Origin: JAOBAU01 sp034667465
GTDB taxonomy: Bacteria; Acidobacteriota; Thermoanaerobaculia; Gp7-AA8
DNA: 64,000 nt
NCBI GenBank assembly: GCA_034667465.1
Contig: JAXDJV010000013.1
Coordinates: 299,235-363,234 of the forward strand
Direction: 5' to 3'
Shown here: positions 25,096 through 33,280 of the stretch, one piece after another
Position numbering within the stretch: position 1 is the stretch's first letter
Layout of the letters: the number at the start of each line of letters is the position of its first letter
The notes under the pieces: generated by a model
Databases searched by the model: none
Seen by the model: the letters and a program-made list of their open reading frames with translations, nothing else
What the model was told of the DNA's origin: nothing
Program-made: the position numbers and the translations under genes

Positions 25096-26154
25096 CTACA
25101 GCAGCTTGCGCGTAAGGGGCCGGACGAAGAACGCGAGCACGCTGCCGGCCGGACCTTTGCGGAACGACGCGATGCGCATGATCTGCTCGACGACGAGCCA
25201 GCCGGCCACGATCAACGAGGTGAAGGCGCTGAAACCGCGGCCGGAGCGCAGCGAAATCCACGAGCTGACGACACCGATGCCGGCGATGACGATGATGTAG
25301 ATCGCGGTCGAGAGCGATTTGCGCGTGTAGTCGTAGCCGGTGCGCAGCGAGATCTGCAGCTGTTCCGCCGGCGGCAGGAGCGTCACGAGCGGCTCGCGCA
25401 TGATCAGTGCGTCCTGCAGCGCGACGTCGGGCGGCGCGAAATCGAATCGCACCGCTTTCGTCGACGAGCCTCTCTCCGACGCGAACGGCGAGATCCGGTC
25501 GGGACTCTTCGGCGCAAGCGCGTAGAAGATTCCGTAACCAATGTAGCCTTCGAGCGATCCGAGCGGACGCGACGACGCGAATGCGAAGTTGAAACGGAAC
25601 AGCGACGCGGCCGTCCACCAGCTCAGCAGGGCAAAGAGCCAGTACGGAATCGGCAGCGGCCTCCCGCCCACCAGGAGTGCGAAGCAGTAGAAGACGATCG
25701 GTCCGGAGATGATGAAGAGCGCGATCGCGGAGAGCATCGTCAGTTTGACGGGACTCGTACCGAGCTCGCGGCCGAGATGTTCCTGAACGGCGCCGGGAAG
25801 ATGGCCGGTGAAGACGCCGAAGAGCGTCGTGCTCTTCCGCTTCGTCTCACGCATGACTTCCGCGCGATGCGCTTCGATGCGCGCCGCTTCCGACTCCGCG
25901 TCGTAGCGATCGGTGGTGCGCATGGCGTGTTCGTCGCGCCAGGGTTCGAGGATGTAGCGCACGCCGCCGGCCGGCAGATGTTCGATGTCGACGACTTCGA
26001 AGAACTGCTCTTCCCACAAGACGGCGGTGCCGGGAAACTCGGAATGCGTGAGCGACTTCGGCGTCCGCGGCGTCCATCCTTTCGAGAGACGCGACGAGAG
26101 GATGAGCTGCTCGCCGTCGCCCTCGCGGACGCGATCGGAACCGAAGGTCTGCAT
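25096..26154 (-). CDS. Membrane protein of unknown function
   Basis: 352 residues beginning MQTFGSDRVREGDGEQLILS. The first 130 residues are soluble, with LWEEQFFEVVDIEHLPAGGV and LEPWRDEHAMRTTDRYDAES. The rest has about four hydrophobic segments (VKLTMLSAIALFIISGPIVF, YWLFALLSWWTAASLFRF, AIYIIVIAGIGVVSSW and FTSLIVAGWLVVEQIM). I do not recognise the family. The ATG is preceded by TAGAAT at 7 nt. It ends 38 bp before glgE on the same strand and could share a transcript with it. Confidence 0.7.
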   Translation of the reverse strand: MQTFGSDRVREGDGEQLILSSRLSKGWTPRTPKSLTHSEFPGTAVLWEEQFFEVVDIEHLPAGGVRYILEPWRDEHAMRTTDRYDAESEAARIEAHRAEVMRETKRKSTTLFGVFTGHLPGAVQEHLGRELGTSPVKLTMLSAIALFIISGPIVFYCFALLVGGRPLPIPYWLFALLSWWTAASLFRFNFAFASSRPLGSLEGYIGYGIFYALAPKSPDRISPFASERGSSTKAVRFDFAPPDVALQDALIMREPLVTLLPPAEQLQISLRTGYDYTRKSLSTAIYIIVIAGIGVVSSWISLRSGRGFSAFTSLIVAGWLVVEQIMRIASFRKGPAGSVLAFFVRPLTRKLL

Positions 26155-26161
26155 TGCGCCG

Positions 26162-26167
26162 ATTCTA
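26162..26167 (-). promoter_or_regulatory. TAGAAT -10-like box, probable leaderless start
   Basis: TAGAAT on the minus strand with CGGCGCA (7 nt) before the ATG of the membrane-protein gene at 26154. No Shine-Dalgarno sequence can fit. It would place a promoter directly in front of the unit that leads into glgE and treS. Confidence 0.5.
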
Positions 26168-26176
26168 CGACGCGAT

Positions 26177-27001
26177 TCAGATTGGAAGCTTGTTGATCAG
26201 TTCCTGCGAAAACGTCGTTGCGGGACCGTCCGGCATCCCCGTACTGGTCGAAACGGCAATGACCTCGCCCATGAGCGCCTGGACCTGCATCGAGACCTCG
26301 ACGCGCATGATCTGGTTCTGCTTCAACTGCATGTGCTCGACGACGGCCGGCGTCAGACCACTGAGCTTCACTTCCATGCGATAGAGCCCATCGTCAAGCG
26401 ACGGGAAGGTGAAGATGCCGTTCGCGTCCGTCTCAGTCACGACCTCGCGCTTCGTCGTCTCATTACGCAGCGTAACCGGGACTCCGGGCAATGGCGCTTC
26501 TTTGGGATCACCGAACGCAGCTGTGACCACGCCTGTGAGCCCGGCCCGTCGCGCCGTCGCGACCTGCGTGGCCGTGAACTTCACTTTGGTGCCGTCCTTA
26601 TGAACCAGCGGCTTCTCGCAGGTCGCGCCATCGGATGCGAACGCCGAAACACTGAACAGCGCTGCGCCGACCGTCGCGGCCATTCGGGACATCCGCTGCC
26701 GCAAAACCTGGAACCCGGATGGACAGTCGCTCGTCAGCAGCGTGCCGTCGGCGCGCCGGTACAACCTCGCACAAACACGTCCTTCCGTCCGAACGAGAAG
26801 CGCACGAATGTCGTCGCGCGTCATCTCCGCGAAGTTGTAGACGTTGAGGCTGCACAATGTGCAGTGACGGACGCGCTCGTCACCCGCCATTCCTTCCCAT
26901 GCTGCAGAGCACGGCGCGGCAATGCGAACGTTTTTCAGAGGATCGTCTGGCTTCAGCACGCTGATTCGAGTGTAGAGGGCGATCGACGAGTCAGACGTCA
27001 A
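26177..27001 (-). CDS. Cys-rich N-terminal domain plus carboxypeptidase-regulatory-like domain, anchored protein
   Basis: 274 residues. The N-terminal part (about 25-95) has a spaced Cys pattern: IAAPCSAAWEGMAGDERVRH, then HCTLCSLNVYNFAEMT, GRVCARLYRRADG and TSDCP. This looks like a small metal- or redox-type module found in some Acidobacteriota and Bacteroidota proteins. A hydrophobic stretch at about 107-123 (MAATVGAALFSVSAFAS) could be an internal signal anchor. The C-terminal part (about 150-235) is a carboxypeptidase-regulatory-like beta-sandwich (RAGLTGVVTAAFGDPKEAPL, DANGIFTFPSLDDGLYRMEV). Function unknown; such domains often bind outer-membrane receptors or scaffolds. It is 11 bp downstream of the receiver gene, so they form an operon. 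Confidence 0.7.
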   Translation of the reverse strand: MTSDSSIALYTRISVLKPDDPLKNVRIAAPCSAAWEGMAGDERVRHCTLCSLNVYNFAEMTRDDIRALLVRTEGRVCARLYRRADGTLLTSDCPSGFQVLRQRMSRMAATVGAALFSVSAFASDGATCEKPLVHKDGTKVKFTATQVATARRAGLTGVVTAAFGDPKEAPLPGVPVTLRNETTKREVVTETDANGIFTFPSLDDGLYRMEVKLSGLTPAVVEHMQLKQNQIMRVEVSMQVQALMGEVIAVSTSTGMPDGPATTFSQELINKLPI

Positions 27002-27012
27002 CGAGAAGAAAA

Positions 27013-27399
27013 CTAACGATCACCATTCGTCGCGCAGTCGCGGATCTTCGCCACCAGCTCCGCCAGATCGAACGGCTTCGGCACCACCGCGAACGGCTTC
27101 CCGTGCAACCGCTCGCGAATGATCGCCGGCGACGCCGCGCTCGTCACGATGATCCGCTGCAGACGGCCGGGATCGTGTTCCCGCAGGTTGTCGATGAATG
27201 CGAAGCCGTCGAGGTTCGGCATCATCAGATCGAGCACGATCACGTCGTAGTCGCAGAGGCCGAGCTTCAGCACCGCTTCGATGCCGTCGCTCGCCGTTTC
27301 GACGTGGAAACCTTCGCGCCCGAGCACCGTGGTGAGCAGCCGGCGAATCGACAGGTCATCTTCGACGACCAGCACGCCAATCGTTTTCGCTTCGGCCAC
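27013..27399 (-). CDS. Single-domain response regulator (CheY-like receiver)
   Basis: 128 residues forming one receiver domain and no output domain. Acidic pocket Asp14/Asp15 (VVEDDLSIRR), phosphoacceptor Asp57 (VIVLDLMMPNLDG), Thr/Ser switch region (IIVTSAAS) and the conserved Lys in VVPKPFDL. Such stand-alone receivers are phosphorylated by a histidine kinase and act by protein-protein contact. No kinase gene is in the window. It is transcribed divergently from the glutaredoxin gene and is followed by the Cys-rich protein gene. Confidence 0.93.
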   Translation of the reverse strand: MAEAKTIGVLVVEDDLSIRRLLTTVLGREGFHVETASDGIEAVLKLGLCDYDVIVLDLMMPNLDGFAFIDNLREHDPGRLQRIIVTSAASPAIIRERLHGKPFAVVPKPFDLAELVAKIRDCATNGDR

Positions 27400-27481
27400 A
27401 AAGTCTTTCCATTCGCAGCAAGAAGCGGTCCCACGAATCGGCAGCGCTTTCGCAACGTGAAAGACAGGGAGACCGATACAA

Positions 27482-27730
27482 ATGGCCGAACAAATCAGAG
27501 TTTACGGAGCCGACTGGTGCGGTGACACGGTGCGTACGCTGCGTCACCTCGACCGGAGCGGCGTGCAGTACGACTACATCGATATCGACAGCGACACCGC
27601 GGGCGAAAAGAAAGTCATCGAGTTCAACAAAGGAAAGCGGCGCATCCCGATGGTTGAGATCGGCACCGACGGCGCGACGAAGCTCTCCGTTCCTACGGAT
27701 GCGGAACTGGATCGGGCGTTGAAGAGCTGA
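27482..27730 (+). CDS. Glutaredoxin-like protein with single active-site Cys
   Basis: 82 residues, thioredoxin fold: IRVYGADWCGDTVRTLRHLD at the N-terminus, RIPMVEIG as the cis-Pro region, and a C-terminal helix. The active site is WCGDT instead of the dithiol CPYC. Only the first Cys remains, as in monothiol glutaredoxins and some mycoredoxin-like proteins. It may reduce mixed disulfides with a low-molecular-weight thiol or act as a carrier; neither can be read from sequence. The ATG is preceded by CAGGGAGA. Its last 38 bases overlap the convergent Mpo1-like gene. Confidence 0.85.
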   Translation: MAEQIRVYGADWCGDTVRTLRHLDRSGVQYDYIDIDSDTAGEKKVIEFNKGKRRIPMVEIGTDGATKLSVPTDAELDRALKS

Positions 27731-28145
27731 CGACCGGCACCACGTCATTGAGAATCCACAGCGGCCCTACGAGGAGATGCGTCGCGTTTTTCAGGAACGC
27801 CGGCTGCCGCTTCTCGTAGACGCTGTGGCCGACGAACTGGAAAATCCAGCCGAGGACGAAGAGCGCGACGTTGAGCCACATCGGCATTGCGCCGCCGATG
27901 AACCAGAACGCGGCGGAGACGACGAGCATCGCGATCGCCAGCCGCCATTCGAGCGCGAAGTAGACGAGCTCCGCGACGACGATCAGCAGCATCGCCGCGT
28001 CAAATCCGCGCACGATCGGCACGCGCGTCAGCATTCCGATCAGCGTCAGCACGATCAGCGGGATGCCGAGGCGATGGAACCACTTGTTCCCTTTCGTCCG
28101 GTGATACGACGCGTAATCGGCGAAGTATTCGTTGATGTCGCGCAT
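27693..28145 (-). CDS. Mpo1-like (DUF962/YGL010w) membrane protein
   Basis: 150 residues with four hydrophobic helices. Conserved His-containing blocks are SYHRTKGNKWFHRLGIPL and WIFQFVGHSVYEKRQPAF. Yeast Mpo1 is an Fe(II)-dependent dioxygenase that oxidises 2-hydroxy fatty acids in the alpha-oxidation of phytosphingosine-derived lipids. The bacterial family probably shares this chemistry, but activity here is inference. It starts 9 bp after the P450 stop on the same strand. The pair suggests sequential hydroxylation and alpha-oxidation of a fatty acid. Confidence 0.82.
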   Translation of the reverse strand: MRDINEYFADYASYHRTKGNKWFHRLGIPLIVLTLIGMLTRVPIVRGFDAAMLLIVVAELVYFALEWRLAIAMLVVSAAFWFIGGAMPMWLNVALFVLGWIFQFVGHSVYEKRQPAFLKNATHLLVGPLWILNDVVPVVSSSTPDPVPHP

Positions 28146-28151
28146 GCCGCA

Positions 28152-28157
28152 ATTCTA
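28152..28157 (-). promoter_or_regulatory. TAGAAT -10-like box before the Mpo1-like gene
   Basis: TAGAAT on the minus strand, 6 nt (TGCGGC) before the ATG at 28145. Its first three bases (TAG) are the stop codon of the P450 gene. The Mpo1-like gene may thus have its own leaderless transcript besides read-through from the P450 gene. Confidence 0.4.
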
Positions 28158-29483
28158 CGCCCGCGCATGGAGGCGCATGCGGATCCCGCCTTTCGCGCGC
28201 AGCGTAATGACCGGCTGCATGGCGACGCTGCGATCCAGCAACTCGACGCGGAATCGCTGCGCGAGCGTCGCCAGCAGCAGCACACCTTCCATCCACGCGA
28301 ATCCTTCGCCGATGCAGATGCGCGGTCCGCCGCCGAACGGAAAGTAGGCGAACTTCGGACGTGACGCTTTCAAATCCGCCGTGAAGCGCAGCGGATCGAA
28401 TCGCAGCGGCTCCGGCCAGAAGCGCTCATCGCGATGCGTGACCATCTGCGAGACGATCGCGACGGCGCCTTTCGGAATCGTGAAACCACCGAGCGACACG
28501 TCTTCGATCGCCAGCCGTCCGACCAGCCACGCCGGCGGATAGAGACGCATCGATTCCGCGAAAACCATTTCCGTGTACGGAAGTCGCGGATAGTCAGCCG
28601 GTGACGGCGGGCGATCGCCGAGCACTTCGTCGAGCTCGCGCGTGAGCTGCTCGAACACATCGGGATGTTGAGCGAGCAGATACCAGGTCCACATCAGCGC
28701 GTTCGCCGTCGTCTCGTGACCGGCGAGAAAAATCGTCATCGCTTCATCGCGCACCTGCAGATCCGACATCCCGCCGCCATCGCCTTCCTCGTCCTGCGCG
28801 AGGAGCAGCATCGACAGGAGATCGCCGCGATCCTCACCCGAACGGCGCCGCTCTTCGATGATGCCGTAGATCACTTTGTCGAGCCGCGTGCGTGCGCGAT
28901 TGAAGCGAATCGTCGACGGCAGCGGCAACCGTCGCATGACCGGCGCGAGCGGATTGAAGAGCGCGCCGAAGAGCTCCATCAGATCGGTCAGCGCGCCGCC
29001 GACGTCGTCCGCCTGCGCGCCGACGTCGGCATCGAACAGCGTCTTGCCGACGATGGCGAGCGTCAGGCGATTCATCTCGCGCGACATGTCGACAACCGCG
29101 CCGTCGCGCCACTCGTCGCGCGTGCGCAGCGCGTGCTCGACCATCACCTCGCCGTAGCGGCGGATGCGATCGCGATGAAAGGCCGGCTGCGCGAGGCGCC
29201 GCTGACGCCGATGAAAATCCTCTTCGCTGGTGAGCAGACCTTCGCCGAGGAAGAGCTTCGCGCGCTGCAGTGCACGGCCTTTGTGGAAGGAGCGGTGCTG
29301 CGTTACGAGCACTTCGCGAATCAGCTCGGGAGGCGAGACGAGGTACGCCGGCTGCGGCCCGAGTCGGAAGAACGCGACGTCGCCATACGTGCGCGCGGTG
29401 TTCGTCAGAAACGTGATCGGATCGCGCTGCATCGCGCGCAGGATGCGGCCGGGGATGAGGGAGGTGGGGCCGGGAGGGCGCAT
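28155..29483 (-). CDS. Cytochrome P450
   Basis: 442 residues, soluble, heme-thiolate monooxygenase. I-helix FLAGHETTANALMWTWYLLA, K-helix ExxR in ESMRLYPPAW, and the heme-Cys loop FPFGGGPRICIGEGFAWME are all intact. The sequence resembles the CYP102/CYP4-like group of fatty-acid hydroxylases more than the actinobacterial type, but this rests on pattern memory. No fused reductase. The start codon is 7 bp from a heptamer hairpin that fills the gap to divergent cstA. The Mpo1-like gene follows 9 bp downstream, which suggests fatty acid oxidation as the joint role. Confidence 0.95.
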   Translation of the reverse strand: MRPPGPTSLIPGRILRAMQRDPITFLTNTARTYGDVAFFRLGPQPAYLVSPPELIREVLVTQHRSFHKGRALQRAKLFLGEGLLTSEEDFHRRQRRLAQPAFHRDRIRRYGEVMVEHALRTRDEWRDGAVVDMSREMNRLTLAIVGKTLFDADVGAQADDVGGALTDLMELFGALFNPLAPVMRRLPLPSTIRFNRARTRLDKVIYGIIEERRRSGEDRGDLLSMLLLAQDEEGDGGGMSDLQVRDEAMTIFLAGHETTANALMWTWYLLAQHPDVFEQLTRELDEVLGDRPPSPADYPRLPYTEMVFAESMRLYPPAWLVGRLAIEDVSLGGFTIPKGAVAIVSQMVTHRDERFWPEPLRFDPLRFTADLKASRPKFAYFPFGGGPRICIGEGFAWMEGVLLLATLAQRFRVELLDRSVAMQPVITLRAKGGIRMRLHARA

Positions 29484-29489
29484 GTCTTT

Positions 29490-29586
29490 AAGGATGAGGG
29501 ATGAAGGATGAAGGATGAAGAAAGTCGTAAGCCCCTGCCTTCATCCTTGTCATCTTCATCCTTCATCCCTCATCCTTCAGCCCTCA
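29490..29586. repeat. Heptamer-arm hairpin element 2, filling the P450/cstA divergent promoter region
   Basis: Left arm is AGGATGA, GGGATGA, AGGATGA, AGGATGA (29491-29518). Right arm is a run of TTCATCC/CTCATCC units, one of them interrupted (29538-29580). Loop about 20 nt. The element occupies nearly all of the 104 bp between the two divergent start codons. Confidence 0.85.
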
Positions 29587-29587
29587 A

Positions 29588-31438
29588 ATGAACGCCCTCC
29601 CCCTCATCCTCTTCTTCCTCGCCGTGATCGCCATCGCGTATCGCTACTACTCGGCGTTTCTGGCGGCGAAGGTGATGGTGCTCGACGACGCGCGCGTCAC
29701 GCCTGCGCATCGTTTCTCCGATGGCCAGAACTACGTGCCGACGAACAAGTGGGTGCTGTTCGGTCATCACTTCGCGGCGATCTCCGGCGCCGGTCCGCTG
29801 ATCGGTCCCGTGCTCGCGGCGCAGTTCGGCTATCTGCCGGGATTGCTCTGGCTCGCGTTCGGTGTCGTCTTCGCCGGCGCGGCGCACGACTTCGTGATTC
29901 TTTCCGCGAGCGTGCGCCGCAACGGTCGCTCGCTCGCCGAGATCGCGCGGAGCGAGATCGGTCCGGTCGCAGGCGCCACCGCAATTCTCGCAATCCTTTT
30001 TATCGTCGTGATCGCGCTCGCCGGCCTCGGCATCGCCGTCGTGAACGCGCTCGCCAATTCGGCGTGGGGAACGTTCACGATCTTCCTGACGATCCCGATC
30101 GCGCTGGTGGTCGGCCTCTATCTGCACAAATCGAAAGCGCCGTTCGCGATTCGCAACGGCTCCATCGCCGGCGCGCTGGCGGTGCTCGCCGCCGTCGTCG
30201 CCGGCCGTTTCGTTCCCGGCACCGCGCTCGGCGAGATGTTCATGCTGTCGCGCACCGAGATCACCATCGCCATCGCCGTCTACGGTTTCATCGCCTCGGT
30301 GCTCCCGGTCTGGATGCTGCTCTGTCCGCGCGATTACCTCTCGTCGTACATGAAGCTCGGCACGATCGCGGCGCTCGTCATCGGCACGATCATCGTCGCG
30401 CCGCACATTCACGCGCCTGCCATCTCGCAGTACGCGGCGGGCGGCGGCCCGATCATCCCGGGCAAACTCTTCCCGTTCGTCTTCATCACGATTGCGTGCG
30501 GCGCGATCTCCGGCTTTCACGCGCTCGTCGGATCGGGAACGACGCCGAAGATGATCGATCGCGAATCCGACGCGCGGATGATCGGCTATGGCGCGATGCT
30601 CTGCGAAGGGCTGGTCGGCTGCGTCGCGCTGATCGCCGTCTGCGCGCTCGATCCCGGCGACTACTACGCGATCAACGTCGCGCCGGCAACGTTCGCGAAG
30701 CTCGGCATGTCAACCGTTCATCTCGCCGAATACTCACGGCTCGTCGGCGAAGAGCTGGCCGGACGAACGGGCGGCGCCGTCTCGCTGGCGATCGGCTTCG
30801 CGAAGATCTTCGCCGGCATCCCGATCCTGCGCGGACTGATGTCGTACTGGTACCACTTCGCGATCATGTTCGAGGCGCTATTCATTCTGACGACGATCGA
30901 TACCGGCACGCGCGTGGCGCGTTTCATGGTGCAGGAGTTCCTCGCGCGCTTCGCGAAACCGTTCGAAGATCCGAGCTGGATGCCGGGCGCGCTGATCTCG
31001 ACCGCGCTCGTCGTCGGCGGCTGGTCGTACTTCATCCTGACCGGTTCGATCTCGCAGATCTGGCCGATGTTCGGCATCGCCAATCAACTGCTCGCCGCCG
31101 TCGCGCTTTGCGTCGGCACGAGCGTCATCATCAACTCGGGACGCGCGCGTTATGCGTGGACGACCATGGCTCCTCTCGCGTTCGTCGTCGTGACGACGCT
31201 GTACGCCGGCTGGCGCTCGATCTTCGACAACTTCCTCCCTTTGACGCTCAAGCCGGAGAAAGCGTTCGCCGGCTGGCTCGATTCGATTCTGACCGCGACG
31301 CTGATGGTGTCGGTGATCGTGATTCTGATCGCCTCTGCTCGCGCGTGGATGCGCGCGTTGCGCGGTGAACCGGTGTCGCTCGTGCCGCTGCCGGCCGGAC
31401 CCGATCATCGGCATCTCCCCGGCTCCGGCTGCTGCTGA
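29588..31438 (+). CDS. cstA: Carbon starvation protein CstA family transporter
   Basis: 616 residues with many transmembrane helices. The family opening is clear: VTPAHRFSDGQNYVPTNKWV, LFGHHFAAISGAGPLIGPVL and AQFGYLPGLLWLAFGVVFAG, and AAHDFVILSASVRRNGRSLA. CstA proteins are inner-membrane uptake systems for pyruvate and peptides, induced on carbon starvation in E. coli. No ribosome site is visible before the ATG. The leader is the right arm of the heptamer hairpin. A Cys-Cys C-terminus (HLPGSGCC) is unusual and may be of no consequence. Confidence 0.93.
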   Translation: MNALPLILFFLAVIAIAYRYYSAFLAAKVMVLDDARVTPAHRFSDGQNYVPTNKWVLFGHHFAAISGAGPLIGPVLAAQFGYLPGLLWLAFGVVFAGAAHDFVILSASVRRNGRSLAEIARSEIGPVAGATAILAILFIVVIALAGLGIAVVNALANSAWGTFTIFLTIPIALVVGLYLHKSKAPFAIRNGSIAGALAVLAAVVAGRFVPGTALGEMFMLSRTEITIAIAVYGFIASVLPVWMLLCPRDYLSSYMKLGTIAALVIGTIIVAPHIHAPAISQYAAGGGPIIPGKLFPFVFITIACGAISGFHALVGSGTTPKMIDRESDARMIGYGAMLCEGLVGCVALIAVCALDPGDYYAINVAPATFAKLGMSTVHLAEYSRLVGEELAGRTGGAVSLAIGFAKIFAGIPILRGLMSYWYHFAIMFEALFILTTIDTGTRVARFMVQEFLARFAKPFEDPSWMPGALISTALVVGGWSYFILTGSISQIWPMFGIANQLLAAVALCVGTSVIINSGRARYAWTTMAPLAFVVVTTLYAGWRSIFDNFLPLTLKPEKAFAGWLDSILTATLMVSVIVILIASARAWMRALRGEPVSLVPLPAGPDHRHLPGSGCC

Positions 31439-31480
31439 AAAACATTTGGAACCTTTGTCGTTCATGCGCGTCGCAAACGC

Positions 31481-33259
31481 ATGACACGACGCATTGCAAT
31501 TCTTCCGTTCCTATTCGTCATCGCCCTTCCGCTCTTCGCGCAGAAAACGAGCGGGACCGTCGCCGGACGCATCGACGGCGCGAAGATCGTGGAGCTCCGC
31601 CGCGGCACCGTCGTCGTCGCGCGAGCGACGGCGCATGAAGGGCGCTTTCGTCTCGAAGTTCCCGCGGGGCGCTACGAGCTGTACGTCGACGGAACCGCAT
31701 CGCGCGAAGTCATCGTGTCGCCCGGTATCGTCACCGGCCTCGATCCGTCGCATGTCGATGCGGAGTCGCCGCTGCTCGCGGTCACCTTCGACTCGAAGCT
31801 GATCGAAGGGCTGCCGGCGGAGACGCCGGCTGAACTGGCGAACCGCACAGCTCCCGGCGGCTCGAAGTTGTGGATCCTGCACGGTGGTCCCTTTCTCGAC
31901 GTGAACTCCGACGGAATTCACATCGGTCAGGTCTTCTTCACCGATACGGCGGAATTCATCGAGAGCGAATCAGTGAAGAGCGGAGGTCACGGCGCCGAGT
32001 ACGGACGCGCGCAGGCAGGCATCCTCGACGTCGTCACGCGCAACACCATCGCCCCGCTAAATGCCACCGCATTTTTCTATTACCGTCCCTGGGATGACGC
32101 TTTCGGCGGCACGTACGCCGGTTTCACGGCCGGCGGTCCGGTCGTGCGCGATCGTCTCTTCGCCTTCGCCGGCTACGAACGGAGCCGTTTCGAGTACGAG
32201 GATTCTTTCGTCGCAACGCAGCGTCACCACTTCACCAGCGACAAGGTGCTGCTGAAGGGCGATTACCTCGCCTCCCCATCGGCGAATGTGAGCGCCACGG
32301 CGGTCGGCGTGCACTCGATCCACGAAGCGGGGGCGAACGCGACGATCATGCGCGGCGACACGATCGTCGACGTGACCGCCAGCCATCGCTCCAGCTTCTG
32401 GCCCGTTGAGTTCGCGACCGACGTCCTCCGCATCGGAGCGACGCACTCGATCGGCGATCACGTCATTCGCGCGGGAGGCGAAGAACTTCTGCGAGAAACC
32501 GTTTTCTATCCGGTGAACCACGGAGCTTACGCTCCCCCGGAGACGGCAACGCGTTCCAATCCGGCGCTCTGGATCGCCGATACCTGGTACGCCGGCAACG
32601 CAATCGTCGTGAACGGCGGCGTGCGCCGGCAGTCGTTCTACGGCGACGGCGCACACTGGGAACCGCGCCTCGCCGTGATGTGGCGGCCGGACGGTGGCGC
32701 GGTTCACCTCGCGGCGTCGTACGGCAAATACACAGGCGACTGGCAACTCGGCTTCATTTCCCAGCACGACGTGTACGAACTGACCGATACGATCGGAGAG
32801 ATCTCAGTTCCGCGCGCCGGTCTCGCCGCGCGTCTCATCCATCGCTCCACCGACTTCAGGCGCATCGAGCTGTCGTTGCCATATGTTCAGCAGCTGAGCA
32901 CGCATTTCGACGGCGTGGAGCTCGAGTGGACGCGCCGCTTTCAGCAAACGTCGCTTCAGACGTCGTACGTTCGCGGCCGGAACCACTACCCGCTCGCGAG
33001 CGTCGATACCGATACCGCGAAGCTCCTCGTCACCACGACCCTCGCAAAGCTCGACCTCGGCGCCGTCGCCACATACGACTCGTCGCCGGCCTACACTCCC
33101 CTGCCGTCCGACTCCTCATCGACGCGCGTCGATCTCCGCGCCGCATACCGCGTCATCGACTCGCTCACGCTGATCGCTGACGCAATCAACATTACTGACG
33201 ATGAGGCGCATACCTTCGATCGGCGATCGTTCCGCGCCGGCGTCCAGTGGCGCCACTGA
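31481..33259 (+). CDS. TonB-dependent receptor-like outer-membrane protein with N-terminal carboxypeptidase-like domain
   Basis: 592 residues, signal peptide MTRRIAILPFLFVIALPLFA. A short beta-sandwich (about 25-95: SGTVAGRIDGAKIVELRRGT) is followed by a compact plug (SVKSGGHGAEYGRAQAGILD, near residue 165) and a beta-barrel ending in RRSFRAGVQWRH with a C-terminal aromatic-poor strand. At 592 residues it is much shorter than the 900-1100 residues common for Acidobacteriota receptors. I see no TonB box. The ligand is unknown. It precedes purS by 21 bp but has no evident link to purine synthesis. Confidence 0.8.
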   Translation: MTRRIAILPFLFVIALPLFAQKTSGTVAGRIDGAKIVELRRGTVVVARATAHEGRFRLEVPAGRYELYVDGTASREVIVSPGIVTGLDPSHVDAESPLLAVTFDSKLIEGLPAETPAELANRTAPGGSKLWILHGGPFLDVNSDGIHIGQVFFTDTAEFIESESVKSGGHGAEYGRAQAGILDVVTRNTIAPLNATAFFYYRPWDDAFGGTYAGFTAGGPVVRDRLFAFAGYERSRFEYEDSFVATQRHHFTSDKVLLKGDYLASPSANVSATAVGVHSIHEAGANATIMRGDTIVDVTASHRSSFWPVEFATDVLRIGATHSIGDHVIRAGGEELLRETVFYPVNHGAYAPPETATRSNPALWIADTWYAGNAIVVNGGVRRQSFYGDGAHWEPRLAVMWRPDGGAVHLAASYGKYTGDWQLGFISQHDVYELTDTIGEISVPRAGLAARLIHRSTDFRRIELSLPYVQQLSTHFDGVELEWTRRFQQTSLQTSYVRGRNHYPLASVDTDTAKLLVTTTLAKLDLGAVATYDSSPAYTPLPSDSSSTRVDLRAAYRVIDSLTLIADAINITDDEAHTFDRRSFRAGVQWRH

Positions 33260-33266
33260 CGCGTTG

Positions 33267-33272
33267 TAGAAT
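33267..33272 (+). promoter_or_regulatory. TAGAAT -10-like box before purS
   Basis: TAGAAT followed by CGCGCGCC (8 nt) and the purS ATG. There is no room for a Shine-Dalgarno sequence, so a leaderless purS transcript is likely. Confidence 0.5.
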
Positions 33273-33280
33273 CGCGCGCC

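Noticed and set aside
25058..25618. 187-codon N-terminal extension of GlgE
   Set aside because: It overlaps the membrane-protein gene in another frame on the same strand and is Arg-rich with no GlgE homology.
29515..31368. 617-codon ORF in an alternative frame of cstA
   Set aside because: Arg-rich shadow; the cstA frame has full family motifs and membrane helices.
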